From the NCBI GenBank assembly GCA_017939025.1, contig JAGBAI010000119.1, positions 1 to 22,597 of the forward strand: DNA of 22,597 nucleotides, read 5' to 3'. This DNA comes from Oscillospiraceae bacterium. Lineage in GTDB: Bacteria > Bacillota_A > Clostridia > Oscillospirales > Oscillospiraceae. Made by a program: the position numbers and the translations under genes. The notes beneath the pieces were generated by a model. That model saw only the letters and a list, made by a program, of their open reading frames with translations. It had not been told where the DNA came from and did not search any database. Below are positions 8,179 through 14,881 of this stretch, in pieces. Each line of letters starts with the position of its first letter. Within the stretch, counting starts at the first letter, position 1.

Positions 8179-8380
8179 TGGTATCCTCCTCCCAGAATAG
8201 TTCGTCCAGTGTTTTTCCCAGGCAGCGGCAGATGGCCCGGCACAGCTTGATGGTGGGGTTGTATTCTCCCTGTTCGATGGCGTTGATGGTTTGCCGGGAG
8301 ACACCCACAGCGGTTGCCAGATCTTTTTGTGTCATATCCTTGGCAGCCCGGGCTGCTTTTACAGCTAAATTTCGGGACAT
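8165..8380 (-). CDS. Small Cro/C1-type (Xre family) HTH transcriptional regulator
   Basis: DNA-binding regulator, 71 residues, almost entirely one HTH_3 domain. TQKDLATAVGVSRQTINAIEQGEYNPTI (about 17-44) forms the helix-turn-helix, with the recognition helix at VSRQTINAIEQ. LCRAICRCLGKTLDELFWEE follows, as in the short YgzD/Xre regulators that partner membrane proteins. The ATG at 8380 is preceded by GAGGTGATGCAAA. The overlapping membrane-protein gene downstream suggests that the pair forms a single unit, perhaps autoregulated; the target is unknown. Confidence 0.93.
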   Translation of the reverse strand: MSRNLAVKAARAAKDMTQKDLATAVGVSRQTINAIEQGEYNPTIKLCRAICRCLGKTLDELFWEEDTNEEK

Positions 8381-8399
8381 TTTGCATCACCTCACCAAT

Positions 8400-8428
8400 A
8401 ATGTAATATATAAAGGATAATAAGTCAA
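8400..8428 (-). promoter_or_regulatory. Likely promoter of the xre/membrane-protein pair
   Basis: Minus-strand TTGACT (8428-8423), a 17-base spacer and TACATT (8405-8400), 20 bases before the xre ATG. The -35 is good and the -10 is only fair. Confidence 0.55.
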
Positions 8429-8456
8429 GTATAATTTACATAGTGGGCAAAAATTG

Positions 8457-8506
8457 AGGTGTGGAGCTTAGAGATTCTGTTACGCTACACTCCACGCTCC
8501 ACACCT
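8457..8506 (-). terminator. Terminator-like hairpin downstream of tex
   Basis: Perfect 11-bp arms AGGTGTGGAGC (minus strand 8506-8496) and GCTCCACACCT (8467-8457) enclose 28 bases. On the minus strand they are followed by CAATTTTT, so it can terminate tex. The loop is unusually long and repeats part of the arm (GTGGAGTGTAGCG), which suggests a repeat origin. Confidence 0.6.
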
Positions 8507-8519
8507 TGTACTTGATATG

Positions 8520-10652
8520 TTACTTGGTCTGTTTCATGCTCAGGCTGATGCGCTTTCTTTTTTCGTCCACGCTCAGAACAACGACCTTTACAACGTCGCC
8601 TACTTTCACCATCTCACTGGGATGGCGAAGGCGTTTGTTGCAGACCTCAGAAATGTGTACCAGGCCATCCTGATGAACGCCGATATCTACGAACACACCG
8701 AAGTCAATGACGTTGCGGACAGTGCCAGTCAGCTCCATGCCGGGAATCAGATCCTTCATTTCCAGAACGTCTTTTCTCAGAATGGGTTTGGGCAGCTCGT
8801 CACGGGGATCCCGGCCGGGCTTGCTCAGCTCTTTGGCGATGTCCAATAAGGTGGGCTCACCAACAGCACATTCAGCAGCGGCTTTGGACAAGCCATAGCT
8901 TTCCAGCTTTGCAAGAATATTACCCAGATCCTTTTCGCAACCCAGCAGCTTCAGCAATGCTTTTGCTGCAGTATAGGATTCCGGATGAACACCGGTATTG
9001 TCCAGCAGTTCCTTGCTTTCCGGGATCCGCAGGAAGCCTGCGCACTGCTGGAAAGCTTTGGGGCCCAGCTTGGGCACTTTCTTCAGCTGTGCACGGGAGG
9101 TAAAGGGGCCATTTTCTTCCCGGTAAGCCACGATATTTTTGGAGGTGGCGGCAGTAAGACCGGAAACCTGTTCCAGCAGGGAACGGGAGGCTGTGTTGGC
9201 ATCAACACCCACTGCATTGACGCAGTCTTCTACGACCGCACCCAAAGCGCTGTCCAATTCCTTTTGAGGGCAGTCGTGCTGATACTGTCCTACGCCGATG
9301 GCCTTGGGGTCGATTTTTACCAGTTCTGCCAGAGGATCCTGTAATCTTCTGGCAATGGATACAGCGCTTCTTAAGTTCACATCATATTCCGGGAATTCTT
9401 CGGCAGCCAGAGGAGATGCGGAGTAAACGGAAGCACCTGCCTCGTTGACGATCATATAGCTGGCATCAGGGAAGGCACGCAGCAGCTCTACCGTCATGGC
9501 CTCCGTTTCCCGGGAGGCAGTTCCGTTGCCAATGGCGATGTGCTTGACTTTGTGCTTGCGCATCAGGGCAGAAAGCGTGGAGATGGCCTCCTGCTTTTTC
9601 CGTTCGTTATAGGTGGGATACACAACGGCGGTATCCAGTACCTTGCCGGTGGCATCCACAACGGCAACCTTGCAGCCCATTCGGTAGCCGGGATCCAGGC
9701 CCATAGTAACAAAGCCCTTGACAGGCGGCTGCATCAGCAAGGGTTTCAGATTCAATGCGAAATTGTGGATAGCACCGGCATAGGCCTTTTCGGAAAGCTC
9801 GCTGCGGATTTCCCGTTGAATGGAGGGGAAAATCAGACGGTCGTAGGCATCGTCGGCAGCATCTCTAACGAAGCAAGAAACCTGCATCACAGGCTTCAGC
9901 GCAGCCCGGCGTACGACGGCATAGCCATCATTACCGGTCAAAATCACGTTGGGTTTCAGAATTCCTTCCTTTTCGCCACGGTTCATTGCCAGAATCTGGT
10001 GATCCATCAGGCGGGAAACGGGCTGGGAAAAGTCGTAATACAGTTTGTAAACGCCATCTTCTTCTGCATCCTCGGCGGCTTTGCAGGTGAAGGTACCTTT
10101 GCGCATAACCAGCAGGCGCAGGGCTTTGCGGATATCGGCATCATCAGATAAATCTTCCGCAATGATATCATTGGCACCTTGCAGTGCCTCTTCAATAGTG
10201 GCAACACCCTTTTCGGGATCCAGGTAGTTCTGTGCAAGAAGGGCTGGGTCACTGCCGTCCTGGGCAAAGATCGCCTCTGCCAGGGGAGCAAGGCCCTTTT
10301 CCCGGGCCATGGAACCACGGGTACGGCGCTTTTGTTTGTAGGGTCGGTACAGGTCTTCTACTTCGGTCATGGTGGCAGCCGCATCGATGGCATCAGACAG
10401 TTCCTGGGTCAGTTTTCCCTGATTTTCGATGGAACGCCTTACCTCATCACGGCGTTCCTGAAGATTCCGCAGATAGGTCAGCCGTGTTTCCAGATTGCGC
10501 AGGGTAGTGTCGTCCATGGCACCGTGCATTTCTTTGCGGTACCGGGCGATAAAGGGGATGGTGTTTCCCTCGTCCATAAGGGATATTACATTTTCAATAT
10601 ATTCCAGTTTCTGCCCCAATTCCTGGGCTAGAATCTCACTGATGGTTTGCAT
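8520..10652 (-). CDS. tex: Tex family RNA-binding transcriptional accessory protein
   Basis: Tex proteins are conserved nucleic-acid-binding factors, structurally related to eukaryotic Spt6, thought to act in transcription or RNA handling. The 710-residue protein has the family's usual size. The N-terminal Tex helical domain (about 1-200) includes NTIPFIARYRKE and VEDLYRPYKQKRRTRG. An RNase H-like YqgF domain begins near MGLDPGYRMGCKVAVVD (about 317). Helix-hairpin-helix units around 470-560 include CVNAVGVDANTASRSLLEQV and KVPKLGPKAFQQCAGFLRI. An S1 RNA-binding domain closes the protein (about 638-708, GTVRNVIDFGVFVDIGVHQD). The ATG at 10652 has AAGGAG 8 bases upstream; an in-frame ATG 14 codons earlier has no such site. 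It stands alone, with a terminator-like hairpin downstream. Confidence 0.97.
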   Translation of the reverse strand: MQTISEILAQELGQKLEYIENVISLMDEGNTIPFIARYRKEMHGAMDDTTLRNLETRLTYLRNLQERRDEVRRSIENQGKLTQELSDAIDAAATMTEVEDLYRPYKQKRRTRGSMAREKGLAPLAEAIFAQDGSDPALLAQNYLDPEKGVATIEEALQGANDIIAEDLSDDADIRKALRLLVMRKGTFTCKAAEDAEEDGVYKLYYDFSQPVSRLMDHQILAMNRGEKEGILKPNVILTGNDGYAVVRRAALKPVMQVSCFVRDAADDAYDRLIFPSIQREIRSELSEKAYAGAIHNFALNLKPLLMQPPVKGFVTMGLDPGYRMGCKVAVVDATGKVLDTAVVYPTYNERKKQEAISTLSALMRKHKVKHIAIGNGTASRETEAMTVELLRAFPDASYMIVNEAGASVYSASPLAAEEFPEYDVNLRSAVSIARRLQDPLAELVKIDPKAIGVGQYQHDCPQKELDSALGAVVEDCVNAVGVDANTASRSLLEQVSGLTAATSKNIVAYREENGPFTSRAQLKKVPKLGPKAFQQCAGFLRIPESKELLDNTGVHPESYTAAKALLKLLGCEKDLGNILAKLESYGLSKAAAECAVGEPTLLDIAKELSKPGRDPRDELPKPILRKDVLEMKDLIPGMELTGTVRNVIDFGVFVDIGVHQDGLVHISEVCNKRLRHPSEMVKVGDVVKVVVLSVDEKRKRISLSMKQTK

Positions 10653-10727
10653 TGGGTTCGCTCCTTTGTAAAGTCTCGGCGGATATGATAACACATTTCA
10701 CGGCAAAATGGAAGGGGCAAATACTGC

Positions 10728-10756
10728 TTGACAAGGGGGACGGGCGGGAGTATAAT
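10728..10756 (+). promoter_or_regulatory. Consensus promoter of tRNA-Ala
   Basis: Perfect TTGACA (10728-10733), a 17-base G-rich spacer and perfect TATAAT (10751-10756), 13 bases before the mature tRNA 5' end. A fully consensus promoter is usual for stable RNA genes. Confidence 0.93.
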
Positions 10757-10769
10757 TTGAAAGACATAA

Positions 10770-10842
10770 GGGCCTGTAGCGCAGCTGGGAGCGCATTACA
10801 TTCGCATTGTAGGGGTCGGGAGTTCGAATCTCCTCAGGTCCA
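10770..10842 (+). tRNA. tRNA-Ala, anticodon CGC
   Basis: A 73-base cloverleaf. The acceptor GGGCCTG pairs with CAGGTCC and contains the G3:U70 wobble that marks alanine tRNAs. The D-stem is GCGC/GCGC. The anticodon stem TTACA/TGTAG holds loop TTCGCAT, giving anticodon CGC, which reads GCG. The T-arm GGGAG-TTCGAAT-CTCCT has one wobble pair at its base. The discriminator base is A, and the 3' CCA is not encoded because TAG follows. The T-arm and acceptor 3' strand are copied downstream at 10966. Confidence 0.95.
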
Positions 10843-10876
10843 TAGAATAAAAGTCCATCCTCCGGGATGGGCTTTT
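10824..10876 (+). repeat. 53-bp direct repeat, copy A (tRNA 3' end plus terminator)
   Basis: This stretch covers the T-loop and 3' acceptor strand of the tRNA (19 bases of mature tRNA) and the core terminator. It is identical over 53 bases to 10966-11018, 142 bases away. Confidence 0.95.
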
Positions 10877-10883
10877 ATTCTAT
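10842..10883 (+). terminator. tRNA-Ala terminator, copy A with extended stem
   Basis: Stem 10842-10860 / 10865-10883 is 19 bp with a single G-U pair and a UCCG tetraloop (UNCG class). It includes the run CTTTT, which continues into ATTCTAT rather than a pure T-run. The stem begins on the last base of the tRNA. Confidence 0.75.
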
Positions 10884-10884
10884 C

Positions 10885-10897
10885 AGGAGATTCGAAC
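10885..10897 (-). repeat. Inverted 13-base copy of the tRNA T-arm region
   Basis: AGGAGATTCGAAC is the exact reverse complement of tRNA positions 10822-10834. Because the T-arm is itself nearly self-complementary, part of the match could be coincidental, but the adjoining 19-bp stem makes a continuous inverted repeat centred on the UCCG loop. Confidence 0.75.
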
Positions 10898-10900
10898 AAT

Positions 10901-10929
10901 AAAAAAGCAAAGCTCCGGTGGAGCTTTGC
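10901..10929 (-). terminator. Minus-strand-oriented terminator-like hairpin inside the repeat cluster
   Basis: Perfect 10-bp stem GCAAAGCTCC (10907-10916) / GGAGCTTTGC (10920-10929) with a 3-base loop. On the minus strand it is followed by TTTTTT (10906-10901), so it is a good terminator facing tex, although no gene upstream on that strand needs one. A second perfect 9-bp hairpin (10930-10938 / 10945-10953) abuts it. Confidence 0.65.
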
Positions 10930-10965
10930 CCGGTTCCGGCTGGACGGAACCGGCACAATAGTGCG

Positions 10966-11018
10966 TCGAATCTCCTCAGGTCCATAGAATAAAAGTCCAT
11001 CCTCCGGGATGGGCTTTT
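10966..11018 (+). repeat. 53-bp direct repeat, copy B
   Basis: Exact copy of 10824-10876. It repeats the end of the tRNA without the rest of the gene, so it is not a functional tRNA. With copy A it brackets an 89-base unit, resembling the direct repeats left by site-specific integration at a tRNA 3' end, or a tandem duplication. Confidence 0.95.
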
Positions 11019-11019
11019 T
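10991..11019 (+). terminator. tRNA-Ala terminator, copy B with T-run
   Basis: Stem AAAAGTCCATCC (10991-11002), UCCG loop, GGATGGGCTTTT (11007-11018) and one more T. Unlike copy A it keeps a plain U-tract and lacks the extra flanking pairing, so it resembles an ordinary terminator. Confidence 0.85.
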
Positions 11020-11093
11020 CTTTGTTCGGAGGTATAATGTCGGGCTGAAGCGTGAAGACTCACAATTCTTTTCTTAAGATTGGTTTAATACAC

Positions 11094-11122
11094 TTGACAA
11101 AGGTGTCTACAGATTGTAGAAT
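11094..11122 (+). promoter_or_regulatory. Promoter of the blaI-type / M56 operon
   Basis: TTGACA (11094-11099), a 17-base spacer and TAGAAT (11117-11122). The spacer and -10 overlap the first operator dyad, so repressor binding would block RNA polymerase. Confidence 0.88.
11106..11120. promoter_or_regulatory. BlaI/MecI-type operator 1
   Basis: Perfect dyad TCTACA-GAT-TGTAGA across the spacer and -10. The TACA/TGTA half-sites are those recognised by the BlaI/MecI family, whose gene follows directly. Autorepression is inferred. Confidence 0.82.
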
Positions 11123-11130
11123 ATAGCTGT

Positions 11131-11143
11131 CTACAATGAGTAG
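11131..11143. promoter_or_regulatory. BlaI/MecI-type operator 2 (imperfect)
   Basis: CTACA-ATG-AGTAG is a degenerate version of the same dyad. TGTCTACA occurs at 11104 and again at 11128, exactly 24 bases apart, so two repressor dimers would lie near the same DNA face. It falls in the transcript leader. Confidence 0.6.
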
Positions 11144-11161
11144 TCAAGGAGGCTGAATTGT

Positions 11162-11521
11162 ATGAACGAATATAAGCTTGGCGAGGTGGAGACCCGTTTT
11201 GCTCAGATTATCTGGGAAAATGCACCTTTGAGTTCCCGGAGATTGGCAGAACTGGCACAGGATAGTTTGAGCTGGAAGCGGACTACCACTTATACGGTCC
11301 TGAAGCGTCTGTGTGACCGGGGGTTGTTCCAAAATGAAGGGGGAACTGTCACAGTACTGGTGAACAGGCAGGAATTTTATGCGCGGCAAAGTGAAAAGTT
11401 TGTGGAGGATACTTTCGACGGTTCTCTTCCGGCCTTTGTGGCGGCATTTGGCAGCCGAAAGAAGCTTTCGGATCAGGATATCGATGAATTGCAGAAGCTT
11501 ATTGATTCTATGAGGGGGTGA
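11162..11521 (+). CDS. BlaI/MecI/CopY family transcriptional repressor
   Basis: Dimeric winged-helix repressor, 119 residues, normal family length. The N-terminal wing domain is clear: VETRFAQIIWENAPLSSRRL, then AELAQDSLSWKRTTTYTVLK with recognition helix around KRTTTYTVLKRL, and CDRGLFQNEGG. A short C-terminal dimerisation region carries FVEDTFDGSLPAFVAAFGS. In the family, the partner M56 protease triggers cleavage of the repressor on sensing a signal. AAGGAGG at 11146-11152 precedes the ATG. The stop overlaps a possible GTG of the next gene and lies 5 bases before its preferred ATG, so the two are coupled. No beta-lactamase or PBP2a gene is present, so the operon's signal need not be a beta-lactam. 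Confidence 0.95.
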   Translation: MNEYKLGEVETRFAQIIWENAPLSSRRLAELAQDSLSWKRTTTYTVLKRLCDRGLFQNEGGTVTVLVNRQEFYARQSEKFVEDTFDGSLPAFVAAFGSRKKLSDQDIDELQKLIDSMRG

Positions 11522-11526
11522 CAGTG

Positions 11527-14500
11527 ATGGTACCATTCTTTTCTCAGATCCTGAATATGAGCATGACGGCGTCCCTGGTCATCGGATTGGTACTGCTGGT
11601 TCGCCTGCTGCTGAGGCGGGCACCGAAGATCTATTCCTATGCCCTGTGGGCAGTGGTGCTGTTCCGGCTGCTGTGTCCGGTATCTATTTCCGGGCCGGTG
11701 TCGGTGCTGGAAGTATCCCAGCCTCAGGTGACTACACGGGAAAATGTCAGTGTGGTTTACTATGAGGCTGTGGAACAGGCTATGGAGGACAGTGGATGGT
11801 ATGCAGCAGGGCAGCTTCAGGAGGAGGCGGTTTCTGTGCAGGAGCTGGAACAGAAAAAGACGGCGGATACTCCGTCCTTACTGGAGATCAGCAGCTATGT
11901 CTGGCTGGCGGGTTTGCTGGCAATGGTGCTGTACAGCGTGGTGAATTATCTGCGTCTGCGTCGCAGACTGGTGGGTGCTGTGCATTGGCGGGGAGAGATC
12001 TATCTTGCTGACCACATTGCCACACCTTTTGTTCTGGGATTGTTCCTTCCGAAGATTTATCTTCCCTCGGGAATGCCCATTCAGGAACGGAGATATATCG
12101 TTGCCCATGAACGGCACCATATTAAGCGGCTGGATCATGTCATAAAGCTGCTGGCCTATAGTGCATTGTGCATCCATTGGTTTAATCCGATGGTGTGGCT
12201 GGCCTTTGTTTTTGCTGGCAAGGATATGGAAATGAGTTGCGATGAGGCGGTGATCAAGCGTCTTGGCTCCCAGATCCGGGCAGATTATGCCCAATCCCTG
12301 CTGCGGCTGGCGAGCCACCACAAAATTATCTCCGGTATGCCTCTGGCCTTTGGAGAAGGCGATACCAAGGACCGTGTGAAGAACATGGCGAAATGGAAGC
12401 GGCCCAGGGTCTGGGTCAGTGTGCTTTGTGTTGCGCTGTGCGCTGTCATTGGTTTGGTGTGTGCCTTGAACCCAGAGGAAGACGTTTCTCTTGAGGAAAT
12501 GACCCGGATGGAAGGGCCGACTTCCTGTGCGTCCGATGATCTGAATTACTATATTCCGGAAGGCTGCACCCACGAAATGGTGGATTCTCTCCAGCTGAAC
12601 GACTGGCAGCTGAAAAGAGCCCTGAAGGAAAAGAAGGGCCTGTATCCTTATAATGTTGTTTTCAAACAAGGCCAGACTATCGTTGGCGGCATCAACCGAT
12701 ATTATCTGCCGGAAAGCTATACTCCTGCCCATTTTGATTGGATTGAAGATCTGGGACTGTGGGAATTCGAGGATGAAACGCTGGGCCATTACGGAGAAAG
12801 CGGCAGGGAATATGTCTGGAGTCTGGAATTCTTCACAGATCTTCCGGAAGATGTGCCGGATAAGCAGCTACGCCGTCACTATTTCTTCCTGACCAAGGAT
12901 AACACCATGGTCAACGACCTGTGGTTTGATATGATGGAAGTGGACAACAGCATTTACAGGCAGATTTTGGACAGCTGCGTTGTTGGTGGCAGCAGCCCTA
13001 AGCAGGTGGAGACGACACAAATGTTTCTGGATTTTGAGGCAACTCTGCCGGATTCCCTTGTGCTTTTGATCGATGACTCAAATACCAGAAAAATCGCTAC
13101 AGCCAACACCATTGTTGGCGGCATCACCGCCTATGAAAAGCCGGAATTCGACCTGAAATTCAGCAGCCAATACCCCATGGAAGAATGGAATGCGGACGAA
13201 TGGCTCACGGCTATGGGCTATGTGGAGGACAAGACCCTTGCCTACATGGGCGGCGGATCTCTTTACGGCGATTTTGAGCGCCACTATTTCAGCGACGTAC
13301 CGGAAGGGCAGCCCATTACAGTGGATGAGCACCATACATTCTTTATTCGGGAAAACTATGTTTATGATGTGTGGCTTAACATGATTCTGGTTTCTGAGGA
13401 AGTTCGGGACAGCATTTTGCAGTCCGTTTCCGGCAAACAGCAGGCAGAGCCGACGCTTCCGGCTGAGGAAATGTTCACGGAAAACTTTTCCAGCAACGAT
13501 GGCACAGTGAACATCTCTATTGATGCCAATATACCCAGTGATCTGGGAAGCGTCGGCTGTTCCATCGTAAAAGCACTGCCTCATTACATCACGGAAGCGG
13601 AAGCAGAACAGGCCGGACGGGCTGTTTTTGGAGAAAATGCAGTCTTTATAAAGGCGGCACCGATTTTGGAAAAGTACAATGCTACCGAAGCGCAGATTCA
13701 ATCTGCCATCAACCGGAGCAGACCTTATACCACTGCGGAAAGCTGGGAGGAATTGGTGGGTTCCGGTGGAGCCAAGGGCAGCGCCTGTGAGGAACTGGCA
13801 CAGGAAACTGCCAAGATGATCGACTACTGGCAGTCGCAGTTAAGCAATTTCCGCTGTGATTATCCTGAAGAGGAAAGTGACTTTACCTATCAAAACGATG
13901 CCTACAGCCTTCATGCGCCGGGTAACGTATCCGATGAAGCCCTTGCAGAAAGTGGGGATTCCATCAGTACCTGGGTGGAAATGGATGGGTATTCCTACAA
14001 TTATAAAGTTACAACCCGGAATAAAGATGATTTTAAACTCAATAATATTTATGTGACTCTGGAGTGGCCGGTGGGGTATTCCGAGCTGGATCGCCGGGTA
14101 TTCCGCAGGGAGCATTGCGCTGTGGAGCCAAATACGGAGAAGGTCGAGGCTGCAAGACAGAAGGCATCTGAGATTTTGAACAATATGGGTCTTGGCTACT
14201 GGACTGTGGATGAAATCCATGTGGAGAAGCATACCTTCAACCATCCGGATATTCCGGAGTATATCATCAAAGTCGGCGCAGTTCCCATCATAGATGGGGT
14301 TCCTGCCATCCGCTGGAATCAGCACGGCAATATCAATACAAAGTCGGAAGACAAACCTGTGGACAACTATTATCTGTCTATGGCAGAATTCCTTTTTGCC
14401 GCAGATGGCACACTGATGGATATGACGCTGATGTCTCCCATGGACGAGTTGGTTCTGAGTCGTACCAACACAGGCTTGGATAATGAATCTCTGCTGGAAA

Positions 14501-14820
14501 TTGCAGTGGAAGAACTGAAAAAACTGAATATCAGTGACTGTGGTCTGGATGTGGTGGAAATGGGCTACAATCCTGCTCCGGAATGCGATGTGGAAATTAC
14601 CAACATCCGGGTAGGTATGGCCCGTGTCCGGGTGGAAGGAAGAGATGCTACCTACCAATATCTTCCTGCACTGTCTCTGTACGGCAAGTCGATCTATACC
14701 TTTGCCAATGGTGATAAGCTGGACTGGGCGGAGCAACCCACAAATCTGCTGACGCTGAATGCACTGGATGGAAGTGTTATCACCGATATGACCAATCGGA
14801 TTGTTCTCAGCTCTGAATAA
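11527..14820 (+). CDS. M56 family (BlaR1-like) membrane metalloprotease with a large repeated outer region
   Basis: Signal-transducing membrane protease, 1097 residues, far longer than the usual 300-600. Membrane segments lie near 14-30, 36-54 and 123-143, and another near 295-313. The zinc site HERHH (H194, E195, H198) is followed by HWFNPMVWL and KDMEMSCDEAV, the M56 signature. After the last helix there is no penicillin-binding (transpeptidase) domain. Instead two related segments (about 371-487 and 512-638) share TIVGGI, an RHYF motif and a VxDxW motif. A third region (about 650-1097) resembles secreted DUF6034-type proteins of Firmicutes, a weak match made from memory. The ATG at 11527 has GAGGGGGTG 6 bases upstream; GTG 11518 is an alternative. 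It presumably inactivates the adjacent repressor. The ligand is unknown. Confidence 0.88.
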   Translation: MVPFFSQILNMSMTASLVIGLVLLVRLLLRRAPKIYSYALWAVVLFRLLCPVSISGPVSVLEVSQPQVTTRENVSVVYYEAVEQAMEDSGWYAAGQLQEEAVSVQELEQKKTADTPSLLEISSYVWLAGLLAMVLYSVVNYLRLRRRLVGAVHWRGEIYLADHIATPFVLGLFLPKIYLPSGMPIQERRYIVAHERHHIKRLDHVIKLLAYSALCIHWFNPMVWLAFVFAGKDMEMSCDEAVIKRLGSQIRADYAQSLLRLASHHKIISGMPLAFGEGDTKDRVKNMAKWKRPRVWVSVLCVALCAVIGLVCALNPEEDVSLEEMTRMEGPTSCASDDLNYYIPEGCTHEMVDSLQLNDWQLKRALKEKKGLYPYNVVFKQGQTIVGGINRYYLPESYTPAHFDWIEDLGLWEFEDETLGHYGESGREYVWSLEFFTDLPEDVPDKQLRRHYFFLTKDNTMVNDLWFDMMEVDNSIYRQILDSCVVGGSSPKQVETTQMFLDFEATLPDSLVLLIDDSNTRKIATANTIVGGITAYEKPEFDLKFSSQYPMEEWNADEWLTAMGYVEDKTLAYMGGGSLYGDFERHYFSDVPEGQPITVDEHHTFFIRENYVYDVWLNMILVSEEVRDSILQSVSGKQQAEPTLPAEEMFTENFSSNDGTVNISIDANIPSDLGSVGCSIVKALPHYITEAEAEQAGRAVFGENAVFIKAAPILEKYNATEAQIQSAINRSRPYTTAESWEELVGSGGAKGSACEELAQETAKMIDYWQSQLSNFRCDYPEEESDFTYQNDAYSLHAPGNVSDEALAESGDSISTWVEMDGYSYNYKVTTRNKDDFKLNNIYVTLEWPVGYSELDRRVFRREHCAVEPNTEKVEAARQKASEILNNMGLGYWTVDEIHVEKHTFNHPDIPEYIIKVGAVPIIDGVPAIRWNQHGNINTKSEDKPVDNYYLSMAEFLFAADGTLMDMTLMSPMDELVLSRTNTGLDNESLLEIAVEELKKLNISDCGLDVVEMGYNPAPECDVEITNIRVGMARVRVEGRDATYQYLPALSLYGKSIYTFANGDKLDWAEQPTNLLTLNALDGSVITDMTNRIVLSSE

Positions 14821-14823
14821 AAC

Positions 14824-14852
14824 TTGAAAAAGCCTCCTGCTCCTGATAAAAT
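14824..14852 (+). promoter_or_regulatory. Probable promoter of the MBL-fold / GNAT pair, overlapping a hairpin
   Basis: TTGAAA (14824-14829), a 17-base spacer and TAAAAT (14847-14852). It begins 4 bases after the M56 stop codon. Predicted transcription start is near 14859, between the two arms of the hairpin listed next. Confidence 0.65.
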
Positions 14853-14881
14853 AGAAAAATCAGGAACAGGAGGTTTCTTTT
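14830..14881 (+). terminator. Terminator-like hairpin whose 3' arm is the next gene's ribosome site
   Basis: CCTCCTG-C-TCCTGA (14833-14846) pairs with TCAGGA-A-CAGGAGG (14860-14873), with three more pairs below, one mismatch, and TTTCTTTT after. It can end the M56 transcript. AGGAGG in the 3' arm (14868-14873) is also the ribosome binding site for the ATG at 14882, so it is masked in any read-through RNA. Confidence 0.78.

Noticed and set aside
10653..10727. A TATCAT -10-like sequence as tex promoter
   Set aside because: No acceptable -35 at 16-18 bases; too weak to report as a feature.
10652..10987. A 111-codon plus-strand frame spanning the tRNA and its repeats
   Set aside because: It reads through the tRNA-Ala gene and its promoter. 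Such frames across tRNA genes are a known source of false proteins.
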